In this document: positions 8,161 through 16,547 of the stretch, piece after piece | Position numbering within the stretch: the stretch's first letter is position 1 | How the letters are laid out: each line of letters begins with the position of its first letter | Source: Actinomycetes bacterium | Lineage (GTDB): Bacteria; Actinomycetota; Acidimicrobiia; IMCC26256; PALSA-610 | Direction of reading: 5' to 3' | DNA: 64,000 nt | Assembly: GCA_025360585.1 (NCBI GenBank) | Contig: JANYBW010000019.1 | Coordinates: 1-64,000 of the forward strand | Program-made: the position numbers and the translations under genes | The notes under the pieces: generated by a model | What the model was told of the DNA's origin: nothing | The model's database searches: none | Seen by the model: only the letters and a program-made list of their open reading frames with translations

Positions 8161-9222
8161 TCACTCACCTTCCAAGACGCACACCAGGTTTTGTTGCAGA
8201 CACGGGCCGCTGCTCACATGAGCGACACCACGGTTCGCTCCGCCGGCGGTAATCGCGTTCGCGACCTCGCCGATTCGGTTCAAACCCGCGCCCATCAAGA
8301 CGTTTGCCGCCAACGGCCCGCCGGACGGATTCACCGAAGTCTTTGTCGGGTCGATACCAAGCGCCTCAACGAGCATGAGCTCTTCATGACTGAACTGCGC
8401 GTGTAATTCCGCAATATCAAGCGAACCCGCAGAAACATTGGCCTTTTGCGCGGCCTTCGTTGCTGAAGCAACGCGTGAAAGATCGCGCACACCGAAGCCC
8501 ATTGGATCGATGCGATGATCAAACCCGCGGATCCAGGCCGGACGAGCGCAATGCTTACGGGCAACATCGTCGGCTGCGATCACGATCACCGTCGCGCCGT
8601 CGCTCACCGGGAAAATGTCGCTTTCGCGCAACGGGTCACTCACTAACGGCGAGCCGGATAACAATGCGTCGGCATTCGCGTTAGCGTCAGCCCGCACGGC
8701 GTAATCAATACTCATGCCGTTGCGTTGCGCACGGGCGGCAACCTCGGCCAGATCACGTTCGGTTGCTCCGGTCCGGTGCATAAACGCACGAGCTTGCAGC
8801 GCAGCCATATCGCTCATAGAAGGCCACAACGGCACCGTGTAGTACGGATCGGTCTGCACCGTGAGCAGTTCGAGGGGATCACCGCTCGAACCCTTCGAAA
8901 AGCCATAGATCAACGCGCTGTCGACTTCGCCAGTCTGGATGTAGCACCAGGCTTCGTACAACGCCCAGGCGCCATCCATCTCGACGTGCGATTCGCGAAT
9001 CGGCGGAACGGCACCTACCGCATCGACGCCGGCCACAAACGCGAATGGCCCACCAAACAAATAGTCGAGCGAACCCGAACAGACGAAACCAATGTCGGCT
9101 TTCGGGATTGTCGACCGTTCGATCGCTTCTCCCAGCACGGGAACAATGATCTCGATTTCATTGTGCACAACATCGCGCGCAACCGCCGAAGTCGCGTACG
9201 AAATCACCCCAACATTTCTCAT
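8161..9222 (-). CDS. Thiolase-family protein, partner of the preceding thiolase
   Basis: A 353-residue thiolase-fold protein, slightly short for the family. The C-terminal block HAQFSHEELMLVEALG and VNPSGGPLAANVLMGAG identifies the fold, and the central region contains SDGATVIVIAADD. No canonical thiolase nucleophile Cys is seen at the usual N-terminal position (ESHVEMDGAWAL). The ATG at 9222 has GAGG about 8 nt upstream. The stop is 1 nt before the next thiolase gene, and a duplicated DUF35 gene lies upstream. The arrangement resembles thiolase-DUF35 aldolase systems (Ltp2-ChsH2) of steroid degradation, although two different thiolase chains are encoded here. Confidence 0.78.
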   Translation of the reverse strand: MRNVGVISYATSAVARDVVHNEIEIIVPVLGEAIERSTIPKADIGFVCSGSLDYLFGGPFAFVAGVDAVGAVPPIRESHVEMDGAWALYEAWCYIQTGEVDSALIYGFSKGSSGDPLELLTVQTDPYYTVPLWPSMSDMAALQARAFMHRTGATERDLAEVAARAQRNGMSIDYAVRADANANADALLSGSPLVSDPLRESDIFPVSDGATVIVIAADDVARKHCARPAWIRGFDHRIDPMGFGVRDLSRVASATKAAQKANVSAGSLDIAELHAQFSHEELMLVEALGIDPTKTSVNPSGGPLAANVLMGAGLNRIGEVANAITAGGANRGVAHVSSGPCLQQNLVCVLEGE

Positions 9223-9395
9223 GATTCAATCCTCTCTAAAAGTCCTAACGAGCGGTGAGCGCAAAAGCCCAGGCGCGACGAAGGAACAAAATGGGGGCGC
9301 AGCAAACTCGCAGCGCCGGACGGGACCGAGCGTCCCGAAGGGCGGCGGAGCAGAGCAAGCCGAGTCGAACGACCGATCCAACAAGTCGGCGCCAT
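9223..9395. other. Intra-operon gap with hairpin and partial repeat copy
   Basis: The gap between the DUF35 gene and the thiolases holds no gene. It contains a stem-loop CGGGAC-CGAGC-GTCCCG at 9321-9337. It also holds a 22-bp stretch at 9273-9294 that resembles the core of the 49-bp repeat found at 62-110 and 44028-44076 (about 18 of 22 bases against the 44 kb copy). The hairpin could tune downstream expression, but no T-tract is present. Confidence 0.45.
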
Positions 9396-10385
9396 TTACA
9401 GGTTGTCCTTGTAGTCGTCGTACGGGGCGTCGGGTTCGCCGGTTGGTTCGAACCATTCGAGCGAGTGGTGGGTCCGGGTAAGTTTTTCGGCCCATTTGGC
9501 CTTCACCCGCATTCCCATGCGAACTTCGTGGGCTTCGCAGCCTCGGATCAACGCCATGATCGTGTTGTCCGCACCGTCGAGCAAAACGTGTGCGCTCACG
9601 AACGGAACCGGAGGGGCCAATGCCGACAAGCCAGGAATGTTCACGACACAAAAGGTCGTGATGCATCCGGTGTCGGCGATATCAACATCGATGCTCGTGG
9701 GCTCGCCCGTTTTCGGGTCGGTGCCTCGCGAGGCTGCATACACCTCAGTTGAGCCGGGTGCTCGCCCGCCGGCGATCTTGCCTTGCGCCATGCCATCGAG
9801 ATAGCGAGTCGTGGCGACTCCGGCCGAAATCGTGTAGTGCAGTTTGATCGGTTGAATCAAACCAGTCACCGCGCCTTCACCATCAGCGTTGACAGTACGC
9901 GGCGGTGCGGCCGGTGGAGTCACTCCTGAGGGCAGCGGCACCCACGCTTCGATGTCACGAACCGAACCGCTGCGCGCAACCTTCCAGTGCGGCATCACTC
10001 GCATGCCGATCGAAAGATCATCGGGAGACGAGACGACGACTGCATGCAGCATCGCGGTATCGGCGCCATCAGGCTTGATTAGCGCGAAGGCAAATGGCTG
10101 CGAAAACGGCTGTTTTTCAGCACGCGGACGGCGTACCCATGTGAAACTCTCGACCGTTCCCGCCGGGCCAACCTCAACCCAGTCGTCGTCGCTGCCGCCG
10201 ATTTCTTCGGACGTGTTCGGGTCGTATTCCACCGGCGGCACCAAGACGCCTGCGGTTTTCGACTTCACACCGAGAATGCGACCGTCGCGCAAGCCAGTCA
10301 GATAGCGGCTGATTGCCGGGCCGATCGAGCGCGTGTAGCCGCCCGGATATTCCACGATGTGATCAGCGATCATTGGTTCTGCCAC
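9396..10385 (-). CDS. Duplicated DUF35 OB-fold protein (acyl-CoA-associated)
   Basis: A 329-residue protein containing two DUF35-type OB-fold halves (about residues 20-155 and 185-315). Each half ends in a similar beta-strand block, IGMRVMPHWKVA and RMGMRVKAKWAE. DUF35 proteins normally carry a Cys4 zinc ribbon before the OB-fold; here the corresponding positions (VLVPPVEYDPNT) have no cysteines. The GTG start at 10385 is fixed by a perfect AGGAGG five nt upstream (complement of 10391-10396). It lies downstream of an acyl-CoA synthetase and upstream of two thiolases, so the doubled DUF35 may scaffold the two thiolase chains. Function is inferred from ChsH2-DUF35/Ltp2-type complexes. Confidence 0.8.
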   Translation of the reverse strand: MAEPMIADHIVEYPGGYTRSIGPAISRYLTGLRDGRILGVKSKTAGVLVPPVEYDPNTSEEIGGSDDDWVEVGPAGTVESFTWVRRPRAEKQPFSQPFAFALIKPDGADTAMLHAVVVSSPDDLSIGMRVMPHWKVARSGSVRDIEAWVPLPSGVTPPAAPPRTVNADGEGAVTGLIQPIKLHYTISAGVATTRYLDGMAQGKIAGGRAPGSTEVYAASRGTDPKTGEPTSIDVDIADTGCITTFCVVNIPGLSALAPPVPFVSAHVLLDGADNTIMALIRGCEAHEVRMGMRVKAKWAEKLTRTHHSLEWFEPTGEPDAPYDDYKDNL

Positions 10386-10421
10386 AAGGGCCTCCTATAG
10401 CAAACGAAGATGCGTTCATGG

Positions 10422-10444
10422 CGTGTCGCAAAACCTACGACACG
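10422..10444. promoter_or_regulatory. Inverted repeat upstream of the DUF35 gene
   Basis: CGTGTCG pairs with CGACACG across a 9-nt spacer, in the 75-nt gap between the acyl-CoA synthetase stop and the DUF35 start. It could be an operator, or a weak attenuator hairpin, for the DUF35-thiolase genes. It does not match the KstR motif. Confidence 0.35.
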
Positions 10445-10460
10445 TCGAAGTTGGTGAGGG

Positions 10461-12005
10461 TCAGATCGCGCGATCGCGGCCTTCCCAGTACGGGTCGCGC
10501 AATTTGCGCTTCAAGAGCTTGCCGGTTGGTTCACGCGGCAGTTCGTCGGAGAACTCAAGGGTCCGTGGCCATTTGAACTTCGCCAGCCGGCCTTGGATGT
10601 GTTGCATGATCGAGGCCTGCAGCGCGTCGTCGCCGGCGACTCCCGCCACGGGTTCCACGATCGCTTTGATTTGTTCACCCATATCGTCATCGGGGATTCC
10701 GAAAACCGCGACGTCGCCCACCGACGGATGTTCAAGAATCGCGGCTTCGATCTCCGCGGGGTAAATATTGATTCCGCCCGCAATGATCATGTCGGATTTA
10801 CGGTCGCACAAAAACAAAAAGCCGTCTTCGTTCAAGTAGCCCATGTCCCCGACGGTAAAGAAGCCTTCGGCATCGTGACTCTTCGCGGTCTTGGATTTAT
10901 CACCCTTGTATTCAAAATCGCCGCTGCCCATCTTCATCCAGACGGTGCCAGGTTCACCGGCCGCACACACGACACCATCGTCATCGGTGACTTTGACCTG
11001 CGAGATTGGCCATGGCGATCCGACCGTCCCGGGATATTTCAGCCAGTCTTCGGGCGTGGCGGTCGTGCCACCGCCTTCGGTCGCTCCGTAGTACTCCCAA
11101 ATTACTGGACCCCACCAGTCCAGCATCTTGCGTTTCACATCGATGGGGCACGGCGCGGCCGCGTGAATCGCCCATTTCATTGAAGAAACGTCGTACTGAG
11201 TTTTCACGGTTTCGGGCAGCTGCAACATGCGATGGAACTGCGTTGGAACCATGTGCGTGTGCGTGCATTTATAGGTTTCGATGAGCCGCAGCGCCTCGGC
11301 TGGATCCCACTTGTCCATGTAGACGATGCCGTGTTTGGCGTGAATGGAATTCCCTGCGAACAGCGTGACCGCGGTGTGGTAATTCGGCGAAGTCGACAGG
11401 TGCACATTGTCATCGGCTTCAGGAATGCCAAAGAGCCCGAAGAACATCGCGCCGAGCGTTGCGGCGAGATCAGGATCGGCGTCGGGCAAGCTGCGTTTGA
11501 CGCCTTTGGGAAAACCCGTCGTGCCCGATGTGTAATGCATCGCCAAACCGGTCGACAGCAATTCTGGGCGCGTCGTTGGGTGATCAGCCACAAAGTCGTC
11601 ATAGTTCACAAAACCATCGAGGGCCCCGATTGCTACTCGCGTCTTGACCGAAGCTCCGGCTTCAGCAACGGCCGGAGCGACAACATCCGCGAATCGTTCG
11701 TGGGTAATGATCGCGGTGGCTTCGGAGTCGTTCAGAATGTAGGCAATTTCTGGCGGAGCCAATCGATAGTTGATCGGCACGTAGTAGAAGCCGCCCTGCT
11801 GCGCTGCGAGCAAAACCGTGAGCGGAGCCACGCCATTCGGCAAAACGCAGGCAATCACATCGCCGCGTTGTAACCCGGCAGCTTGCAGCGCGTGTAACAA
11901 CTGGTTGCAACGGGCCAACAACTCACCCGAGCGGTACTCGACGCCCGAAGGATCTACGACTGCGAGGTAGCCGGGATCCTGCTGCGCATGCTGCCAAAAG
12001 CTCAT
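10461..12005 (-). CDS. Acyl-CoA synthetase (FadD-like, AMP-forming)
   Basis: Activates a carboxylic acid to its CoA thioester through an acyl-adenylate. The 514-residue protein shows the ATP/AMP motif YTSGTTGFPKG, the YYGATEG adenylate motif, the hinge region FFTVGDMGYLNEDGFLFLCDRKSD and the C-terminal catalytic Lys in PTGKLLKRKLRD. The chosen start is ATG 12005 (MSFWQHAQ); there is no Shine-Dalgarno sequence, and a -10-like TACTAT lies 8 nt upstream, so the mRNA may be leaderless. A KstR-type operator sits 12 nt upstream of the ATG. It is followed by DUF35 and thiolase genes on the same strand. A sterol-side-chain or fatty-acid substrate is likely but not resolved. Confidence 0.9.
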   Translation of the reverse strand: MSFWQHAQQDPGYLAVVDPSGVEYRSGELLARCNQLLHALQAAGLQRGDVIACVLPNGVAPLTVLLAAQQGGFYYVPINYRLAPPEIAYILNDSEATAIITHERFADVVAPAVAEAGASVKTRVAIGALDGFVNYDDFVADHPTTRPELLSTGLAMHYTSGTTGFPKGVKRSLPDADPDLAATLGAMFFGLFGIPEADDNVHLSTSPNYHTAVTLFAGNSIHAKHGIVYMDKWDPAEALRLIETYKCTHTHMVPTQFHRMLQLPETVKTQYDVSSMKWAIHAAAPCPIDVKRKMLDWWGPVIWEYYGATEGGGTTATPEDWLKYPGTVGSPWPISQVKVTDDDGVVCAAGEPGTVWMKMGSGDFEYKGDKSKTAKSHDAEGFFTVGDMGYLNEDGFLFLCDRKSDMIIAGGINIYPAEIEAAILEHPSVGDVAVFGIPDDDMGEQIKAIVEPVAGVAGDDALQASIMQHIQGRLAKFKWPRTLEFSDELPREPTGKLLKRKLRDPYWEGRDRAI

Positions 12006-12017
12006 ATGGGCCGATAG

Positions 12018-12031
12018 TAGAACGCGTTCCA
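12018..12031. promoter_or_regulatory. KstR-type operator upstream of acyl-CoA synthetase
   Basis: The sequence TAGAACGCGTTCCA fits the 14-bp KstR palindrome TnnAACnnGTTnnA known from mycobacteria, with one imperfect outer pair. It lies 12 nt upstream of the synthetase ATG and overlaps the presumed -10 element, as expected for repression. A KstR-like regulator is encoded at 19069-19740. Confidence 0.68.
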
Positions 12032-12150
12032 GGAGTGTGGCAACCGGAGACTCAGAGACGCAGGTCACGGCCGCGCGAGATCGCGCTTCAGCCGTCGAGG
12101 TGACGGGCCGTTACACAAAAGGGAGTAGATCACGTCGCTCACCCGAACGG

Positions 12151-13902
12151 ATGCCAGTGTTTCGACAACCGCATAACAAAGTGCGATTTCTCGCCAGCGT
12201 CTTGCTCGCCGTGTTGCTGTGCGTCGTGGCAGTGACGGGATTTGGGTTGGCGTCGGCTCGCAACGACTTAGACGAGCTGGTCCGCAAACATCTCGTCGCC
12301 GAACAATCCATCAACGACGTGGACCGATCGCTGTTGCAAAGCCAATCTTGGCTCCACGTCGGCCTCGACACGACCGATACCACCGGCCGAATCAAGGCGA
12401 ACGAAAATTTTGACCGCGGCATCGTCAAAGCCCGGGGCGCCTGGGCCAAATTCCGCACGGTGGCTCCACAAACCGCCCAGAATCGTCAGTACGAAACCGG
12501 CTACGAAACAATGCTTTCCGCGTGGACCGAGCTGACAAACGGTCTCCAGACCGCGATTACGCAAGGCACGGGATCGACCCCGGAAATTCGAGCGAACGAG
12601 CTACTCGCAAACGCGCGCCTCACAGTATTGCGATCGCAACTCACGCCACTGCGGGATGAATACGCAACGGCCTCCGTGAACGCGACAGCAGCACAAGGCC
12701 GCGACACCGTCGACAACACACTTGCCCTTGGTGCCATCGTGTTCGCAATCGGAGCACTGATCGCGTTCATCGTTGTACGGGTCACCGTGCGCGCAACGAT
12801 CGGCCAACACCGCGAGATCGAACGGCGCGACGCAGCACAACGACTCGAATCGAGCCGCACTGAACAAGAGTCGCGGGTACAACGAGCGTTGGAGATGGCC
12901 AAAACCGAAGATGCAGCCCTCGAAACATTGACGCTCGCATTGGATTGGTTGGTGCCCAATACGACCGCAGAACTACTGCTGGCGGATTCAAGCCGCGCCC
13001 ATGTACGCCAAGCCCTGACGACAGACCGAGCGCATCGCGGCCCTGGATGCCCCGTTGGTTCTCCCCACGATTGCCCGGCGGTCACCCGAGGCCAAACACT
13101 GATCTATGACGACAGCACCGCGTTTGACTGCTGCCCACAACTGCGCGATCGCGGTATCGAGCCCTGTTCGGCGGTTTGCGTTCCAGTATCAATCATGGGT
13201 GCCCCTGCTGGCGTTTTGCACGCGATCGGCACGCCGAAAGTACGCGCCACGACCGAACATGTGCAAGCCCTCGAACTTGCCGCGGCGCGCGCTGGCGAAC
13301 GAGTCGGACTGCTGCGCGCATTTTCCCAATCGCAAACCCAAGCCGCCACGGATCCACTCACCGGGCTCTCCAATCGGCGCAGCGTCGAGGGCCGAGTCGT
13401 TGAACTCACGCGAGAGGGCACACCGTTTGCCGCGGCCTACTGCGATTTGGATCACTTCAAAACCCTCAACGACAAGCACGGCCACGACACCGGCGATCGA
13501 GCGCTGCGACTGTTTGCACGGACGTTGCGCGACAACGTACGGCCCGGCGATGTCGTCGGACGTTGGGGCGGCGAAGAGTTCGTCGTCGTGCTGCCAAACT
13601 CGCGAGCCGCTGACGCGGTTGCGGTCATGGAACGCGTGCGTGAAGCACTTGCCCTCGCGTGCGCCGACGCGACCGTGCCCACCTTTACCGTGAGCGTCGG
13701 TATCGGCGACGACGAAATGGCCAGTGATTTCAGCGAGATTGTTGATCTTGCGGATCGAGCACTCCTTGCAGCGAAGCGACAGGGTCGCAACCGAGTCGTC
13801 GTCGCCGGTTTCGAAGAGGCGAACCCTGATAACGCCGCGACGACGGGCCCGACCGGCGATGAATCACGAACCGTGAACGACTTGAGCGAGGCGACAACGT
13901 GA
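12151..13902 (+). CDS. Membrane diguanylate cyclase with GAF domain
   Basis: Synthesises cyclic di-GMP from GTP. Two transmembrane helices (about residues 12-34 and 190-212) flank a helical extracytoplasmic sensor region. A coiled-coil linker, a GAF domain (about 255-400) and a C-terminal GGDEF domain follow. The active site reads GGEEF near residue 472, with an intact inhibitory I-site RPGD five residues before it, so product inhibition is expected. The GAF contains about seven cysteines (CPVGSPHDCP, DCCP, PCSAVC), which hints at metal or redox sensing. The start is ATG 12151; a GTG at 12037 would add 38 residues but overlaps the operator side of the divergent promoter. The stop overlaps the next gene by 4 nt. 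Confidence 0.9.
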   Translation: MPVFRQPHNKVRFLASVLLAVLLCVVAVTGFGLASARNDLDELVRKHLVAEQSINDVDRSLLQSQSWLHVGLDTTDTTGRIKANENFDRGIVKARGAWAKFRTVAPQTAQNRQYETGYETMLSAWTELTNGLQTAITQGTGSTPEIRANELLANARLTVLRSQLTPLRDEYATASVNATAAQGRDTVDNTLALGAIVFAIGALIAFIVVRVTVRATIGQHREIERRDAAQRLESSRTEQESRVQRALEMAKTEDAALETLTLALDWLVPNTTAELLLADSSRAHVRQALTTDRAHRGPGCPVGSPHDCPAVTRGQTLIYDDSTAFDCCPQLRDRGIEPCSAVCVPVSIMGAPAGVLHAIGTPKVRATTEHVQALELAAARAGERVGLLRAFSQSQTQAATDPLTGLSNRRSVEGRVVELTREGTPFAAAYCDLDHFKTLNDKHGHDTGDRALRLFARTLRDNVRPGDVVGRWGGEEFVVVLPNSRAADAVAVMERVREALALACADATVPTFTVSVGIGDDEMASDFSEIVDLADRALLAAKRQGRNRVVVAGFEEANPDNAATTGPTGDESRTVNDLSEATT

Positions 13903-14327
13903 ACCGTGCATGGGCCATTGCCACCCTCTTGCTTGTCGCTGCGTGCGGCTCCACCAGTTCAGTATCGGCGAACGGTTCTGACGCCGCGACCAAAGCAACG
14001 ACGCCCCAAAATGATTTGACGGTCACCGCGATCGAGTTCGGTTACGACGCCAAACAATGGACGGTGCCCGCAGGCAAACCGTTCACAGTTCATTTCCGCA
14101 ACCAGGGCACGATCGAACACGAGTGGTCCATCATCAAGCTGGGTCGAGACATTCACAAGCAATCGGAATTCAGCGACGATCACGTGCTTACTGAAGTCGA
14201 AAAAATTACCCAAGAAACCGTCTCTGAAAAGGTCATCACGATCACAAAACCGGGTCGGTATCAAATCCTGTGCGGGCTGCAAGGCCACTTCGATGCCGGA
14301 ATGCACTCTGTTCTCAACGTCGTTTGA
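13899..14327 (+). CDS. Cupredoxin-like lipoprotein
   Basis: A 142-residue exported protein with a lipobox ending LLLVAAC at about residue 16, so it should be anchored on the outer face of the membrane. The mature part has a cupredoxin beta-sandwich. Type-1 copper ligands can be read as His in TIEHEW and the Cys-His-Met cluster in ILCGLQGHFDAGM. The start is GTG 13899, overlapping the diguanylate cyclase stop (GTGA), so the two are translationally coupled. Electron transfer or copper binding is inferred from family. The coupling to a cysteine-rich GGDEF sensor is unusual and suggests a shared copper or redox theme. Confidence 0.84.
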   Translation: MNRAWAIATLLLVAACGSTSSVSANGSDAATKATTPQNDLTVTAIEFGYDAKQWTVPAGKPFTVHFRNQGTIEHEWSIIKLGRDIHKQSEFSDDHVLTEVEKITQETVSEKVITITKPGRYQILCGLQGHFDAGMHSVLNVV

Positions 14328-14372
14328 ATTCCTGGACATCGACCACTCGCCGTAACTATTTCTCGCGCTGCA

Positions 14373-15620
14373 TCAGCTGTCTGAACGCAATGCGGTTCCC
14401 GCCCGCAGCAACAGCGATGCGAACAGCGTGATCGCCCCCGCGAGCCCGATCGCGAATCGCGGGTTGAACGCTTCACAGACCCAGCCCGAAAATGGCCCAC
14501 CAATGACGGTGGTTCCGAGGGTCAGCAACGTGTAAATCGCCATTACTCGGCCCCGAAATTCCAGTGCGGATGAAACCTGCAAGTGAGCGTTGGCCGACGA
14601 TCCAAAAAATACTGCCGCCGCGCCGACTGGGATCAGCGCGGCTTCAATCGCAAGGCGCCACGGCATCGACACCGCGATGATCATCGATGCCCCCAATACT
14701 CCAGCCGCGAGCAATACCCGCCGTCGGGTCGGTGCGGAGCGGTGGGCCGCAACCAGCGCGCCGCCCACAGTTCCGACGCCGAGCAACGCCATCAGTGCAC
14801 CGGCGAGCCCGGCTCCTCCGTGAAATGTGTCGCGAGCCAACAACGTGAGAAATGTCGGAAAGTTGTAGACAACCGTCCCGACGACCGCGACCAACACGAT
14901 CGTGGATCGGATCTCGCGCACTGCCCACGCGTGGGCAATTCCTTCACGAACCCGTGGGCGTTCCGTATGCCGCTCGACCACCACAAGTTCGTTGGGGCGC
15001 ATCGCCACCAGCGCGATCAGTACCGCGACAAACGAAATCGCGTTCACGAAAAACACCCACGACACACCAACCCAAGCGATGAGCAAACCGCCGAGGGCCG
15101 GGCCCGTGATGCGTGCCGAGTTGCTGACTGCACCGTTCAGCGCGACCGCATTCGCAACCCGATCTGCACCAACCATTTCTTCCACAAATGCGTGACGAGC
15201 AGGTTCATCGAACACAGTCACGAAGCCGAGCCCTACCGCGAGGGCGTAGACCATCCAGACGGCCACGACCTCACGCCAAACGATGAACCACAGCGCGACC
15301 GCGAGTAACGAGGCCACCGTCTGGGTGACGAGCAGGATCTTTCGGCGAGGGAAGCGGTCGGCAATGGTTCCGCCCCACAGCCCAAACAGCGTTACCGGCA
15401 AAAACCGAAACGCAAACGTCGCTCCAACCGCGGCCGCGTTGTTGGTGAGCGACAACACCAGCCAGGCCTCAGCCATCGTCTGCATCCACCCACCGATGTG
15501 GGAAACGAGGTCGCCGGCAAAATACAGTCGATAATTGCGGTTCGATAACGAACCAAACATGCGGCGAGTGGTCGCGTTGGCGCGGTGCCGTGAAACCGCG
15601 GGCTCACTCGTGCTGGACAT
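14373..15620 (-). CDS. MFS transporter (EntS-like exporter family)
   Basis: A 415-residue integral membrane protein with a pattern of about 12 hydrophobic helices. The loop after helix 2, GGTIADRFPRRKIL, is the MFS signature, and the FDEPARHAFVEEMVG segment is typical of the MFS_3/EntS group that exports siderophores and other small molecules. It is transcribed away from the enoyl-CoA hydratase gene. Substrate cannot be predicted; no siderophore genes are nearby. It converges with the cupredoxin gene across a 45-nt gap without an obvious terminator. Confidence 0.82.
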   Translation of the reverse strand: MSSTSEPAVSRHRANATTRRMFGSLSNRNYRLYFAGDLVSHIGGWMQTMAEAWLVLSLTNNAAAVGATFAFRFLPVTLFGLWGGTIADRFPRRKILLVTQTVASLLAVALWFIVWREVVAVWMVYALAVGLGFVTVFDEPARHAFVEEMVGADRVANAVALNGAVSNSARITGPALGGLLIAWVGVSWVFFVNAISFVAVLIALVAMRPNELVVVERHTERPRVREGIAHAWAVREIRSTIVLVAVVGTVVYNFPTFLTLLARDTFHGGAGLAGALMALLGVGTVGGALVAAHRSAPTRRRVLLAAGVLGASMIIAVSMPWRLAIEAALIPVGAAAVFFGSSANAHLQVSSALEFRGRVMAIYTLLTLGTTVIGGPFSGWVCEAFNPRFAIGLAGAITLFASLLLRAGTALRSDS

Positions 15621-15705
15621 CTGCGCTGCGACCCTAGGCGGGCAGCATGGCGGGCGACCATAGGCGAATGAGCACTCCCAGCTCGCAGCATTTGTGACCC
15701 GGAGT

Positions 15706-15719
15706 TAGAACGTGTTCTA
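15706..15719. promoter_or_regulatory. KstR-type operator upstream of enoyl-CoA hydratase
   Basis: TAGAACGTGTTCTA is a perfect 14-bp palindrome in its outer and core positions and matches the KstR consensus TnnAACnnGTTnnA exactly. It ends 11 nt before the hydratase ATG and overlaps a -10-like TAGCCT, the same geometry as the site at 12018. It may also affect the divergent MFS gene. Confidence 0.75.
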
Positions 15720-15730
15720 GCCTCGCCGGC

Positions 15731-16543
15731 ATGGCCATCCTCGAAGCACTTACCACACAGCACTGCACCGTCGAACAAGACGGTCACGTCGTGACGATGA
15801 CAATGAACCGTCCAGAAAAAAAGAATGCACTGTCCAGCGATATGCTCGCCGGTCTCGTCCTGGCGTATGAGTACATCGACGAAACGCCCGAAGTCCGGTG
15901 CGCGATTCTCACTGGGGCGGGCGGTTCGTTTTGCTCCGGCATGGATCTCGTTTCGATGGGTCAAGAACCCGATGATCCGAGGGTAAAAGCAGTCATGAGT
16001 CGCGGCAACAATCCGCATTGGAAAGCGTTACTGCGCGACTACAAACTTTCCAAACCACTCATCGCTGCGGTCGAGGGCTACGCGGTGGCCGGAGGTACCG
16101 AAATCTTGCAGGGCACGGATATTCGCGTCGCTGCAGAAACCGCAATCTTTGGCGTCTGGGAAGCCAAGCGCGGGCTCTTTCCCCTTGGCGGCTCGGCGTG
16201 TCGACTGCCCCGCCAGATTCCCTATACCCAAGCGATGGATGTGCTGTTGGCCTGTCGGCCGATCACCGCACTCGAAGCCCAGCAGATGGGTCTTATTGGT
16301 CGGGTCGTGCCCCAAGGTCAAGCCCTCAATGTCGCACGCGCGGTGGCCGAACAGGTCGCGGCGTGCGGACCACTTTCGACGATGGCAATTTTGCGCGCCT
16401 GGCGCGAGACTGAGCACATGAGCGACTACGACGCCATGCAGCACCAAGACGCGATCGGCTGGGAAGTGTTCGCAAGCGAAGACGCCAAAGAAGGCCCGAA
16501 AGCGTTCGCAGAGAAACGCGCTCCGGAGTTCAAGGGCAAATAG
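15731..16543 (+). CDS. Enoyl-CoA hydratase/isomerase family protein
   Basis: A 270-residue crotonase-fold enzyme. The oxyanion-hole segments are CSGMDL (about residue 65) and EGYAVAGGTE (about residue 115), and an acidic residue is present in FGVWEAKRGLFPLGG. Members of this subfamily hydrate or isomerise enoyl-CoA intermediates. No Shine-Dalgarno is seen before the ATG, and the KstR-type operator with a -10-like box lies immediately upstream, so translation is probably from a leaderless transcript. It begins an apparent run with a PaaI-like thioesterase (4 nt downstream) and two further genes. KstR control suggests a steroid or related lipid substrate, which is inference. Confidence 0.87.
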   Translation: MAILEALTTQHCTVEQDGHVVTMTMNRPEKKNALSSDMLAGLVLAYEYIDETPEVRCAILTGAGGSFCSGMDLVSMGQEPDDPRVKAVMSRGNNPHWKALLRDYKLSKPLIAAVEGYAVAGGTEILQGTDIRVAAETAIFGVWEAKRGLFPLGGSACRLPRQIPYTQAMDVLLACRPITALEAQQMGLIGRVVPQGQALNVARAVAEQVAACGPLSTMAILRAWRETEHMSDYDAMQHQDAIGWEVFASEDAKEGPKAFAEKRAPEFKGK

Positions 16544-16547
16544 TTTC

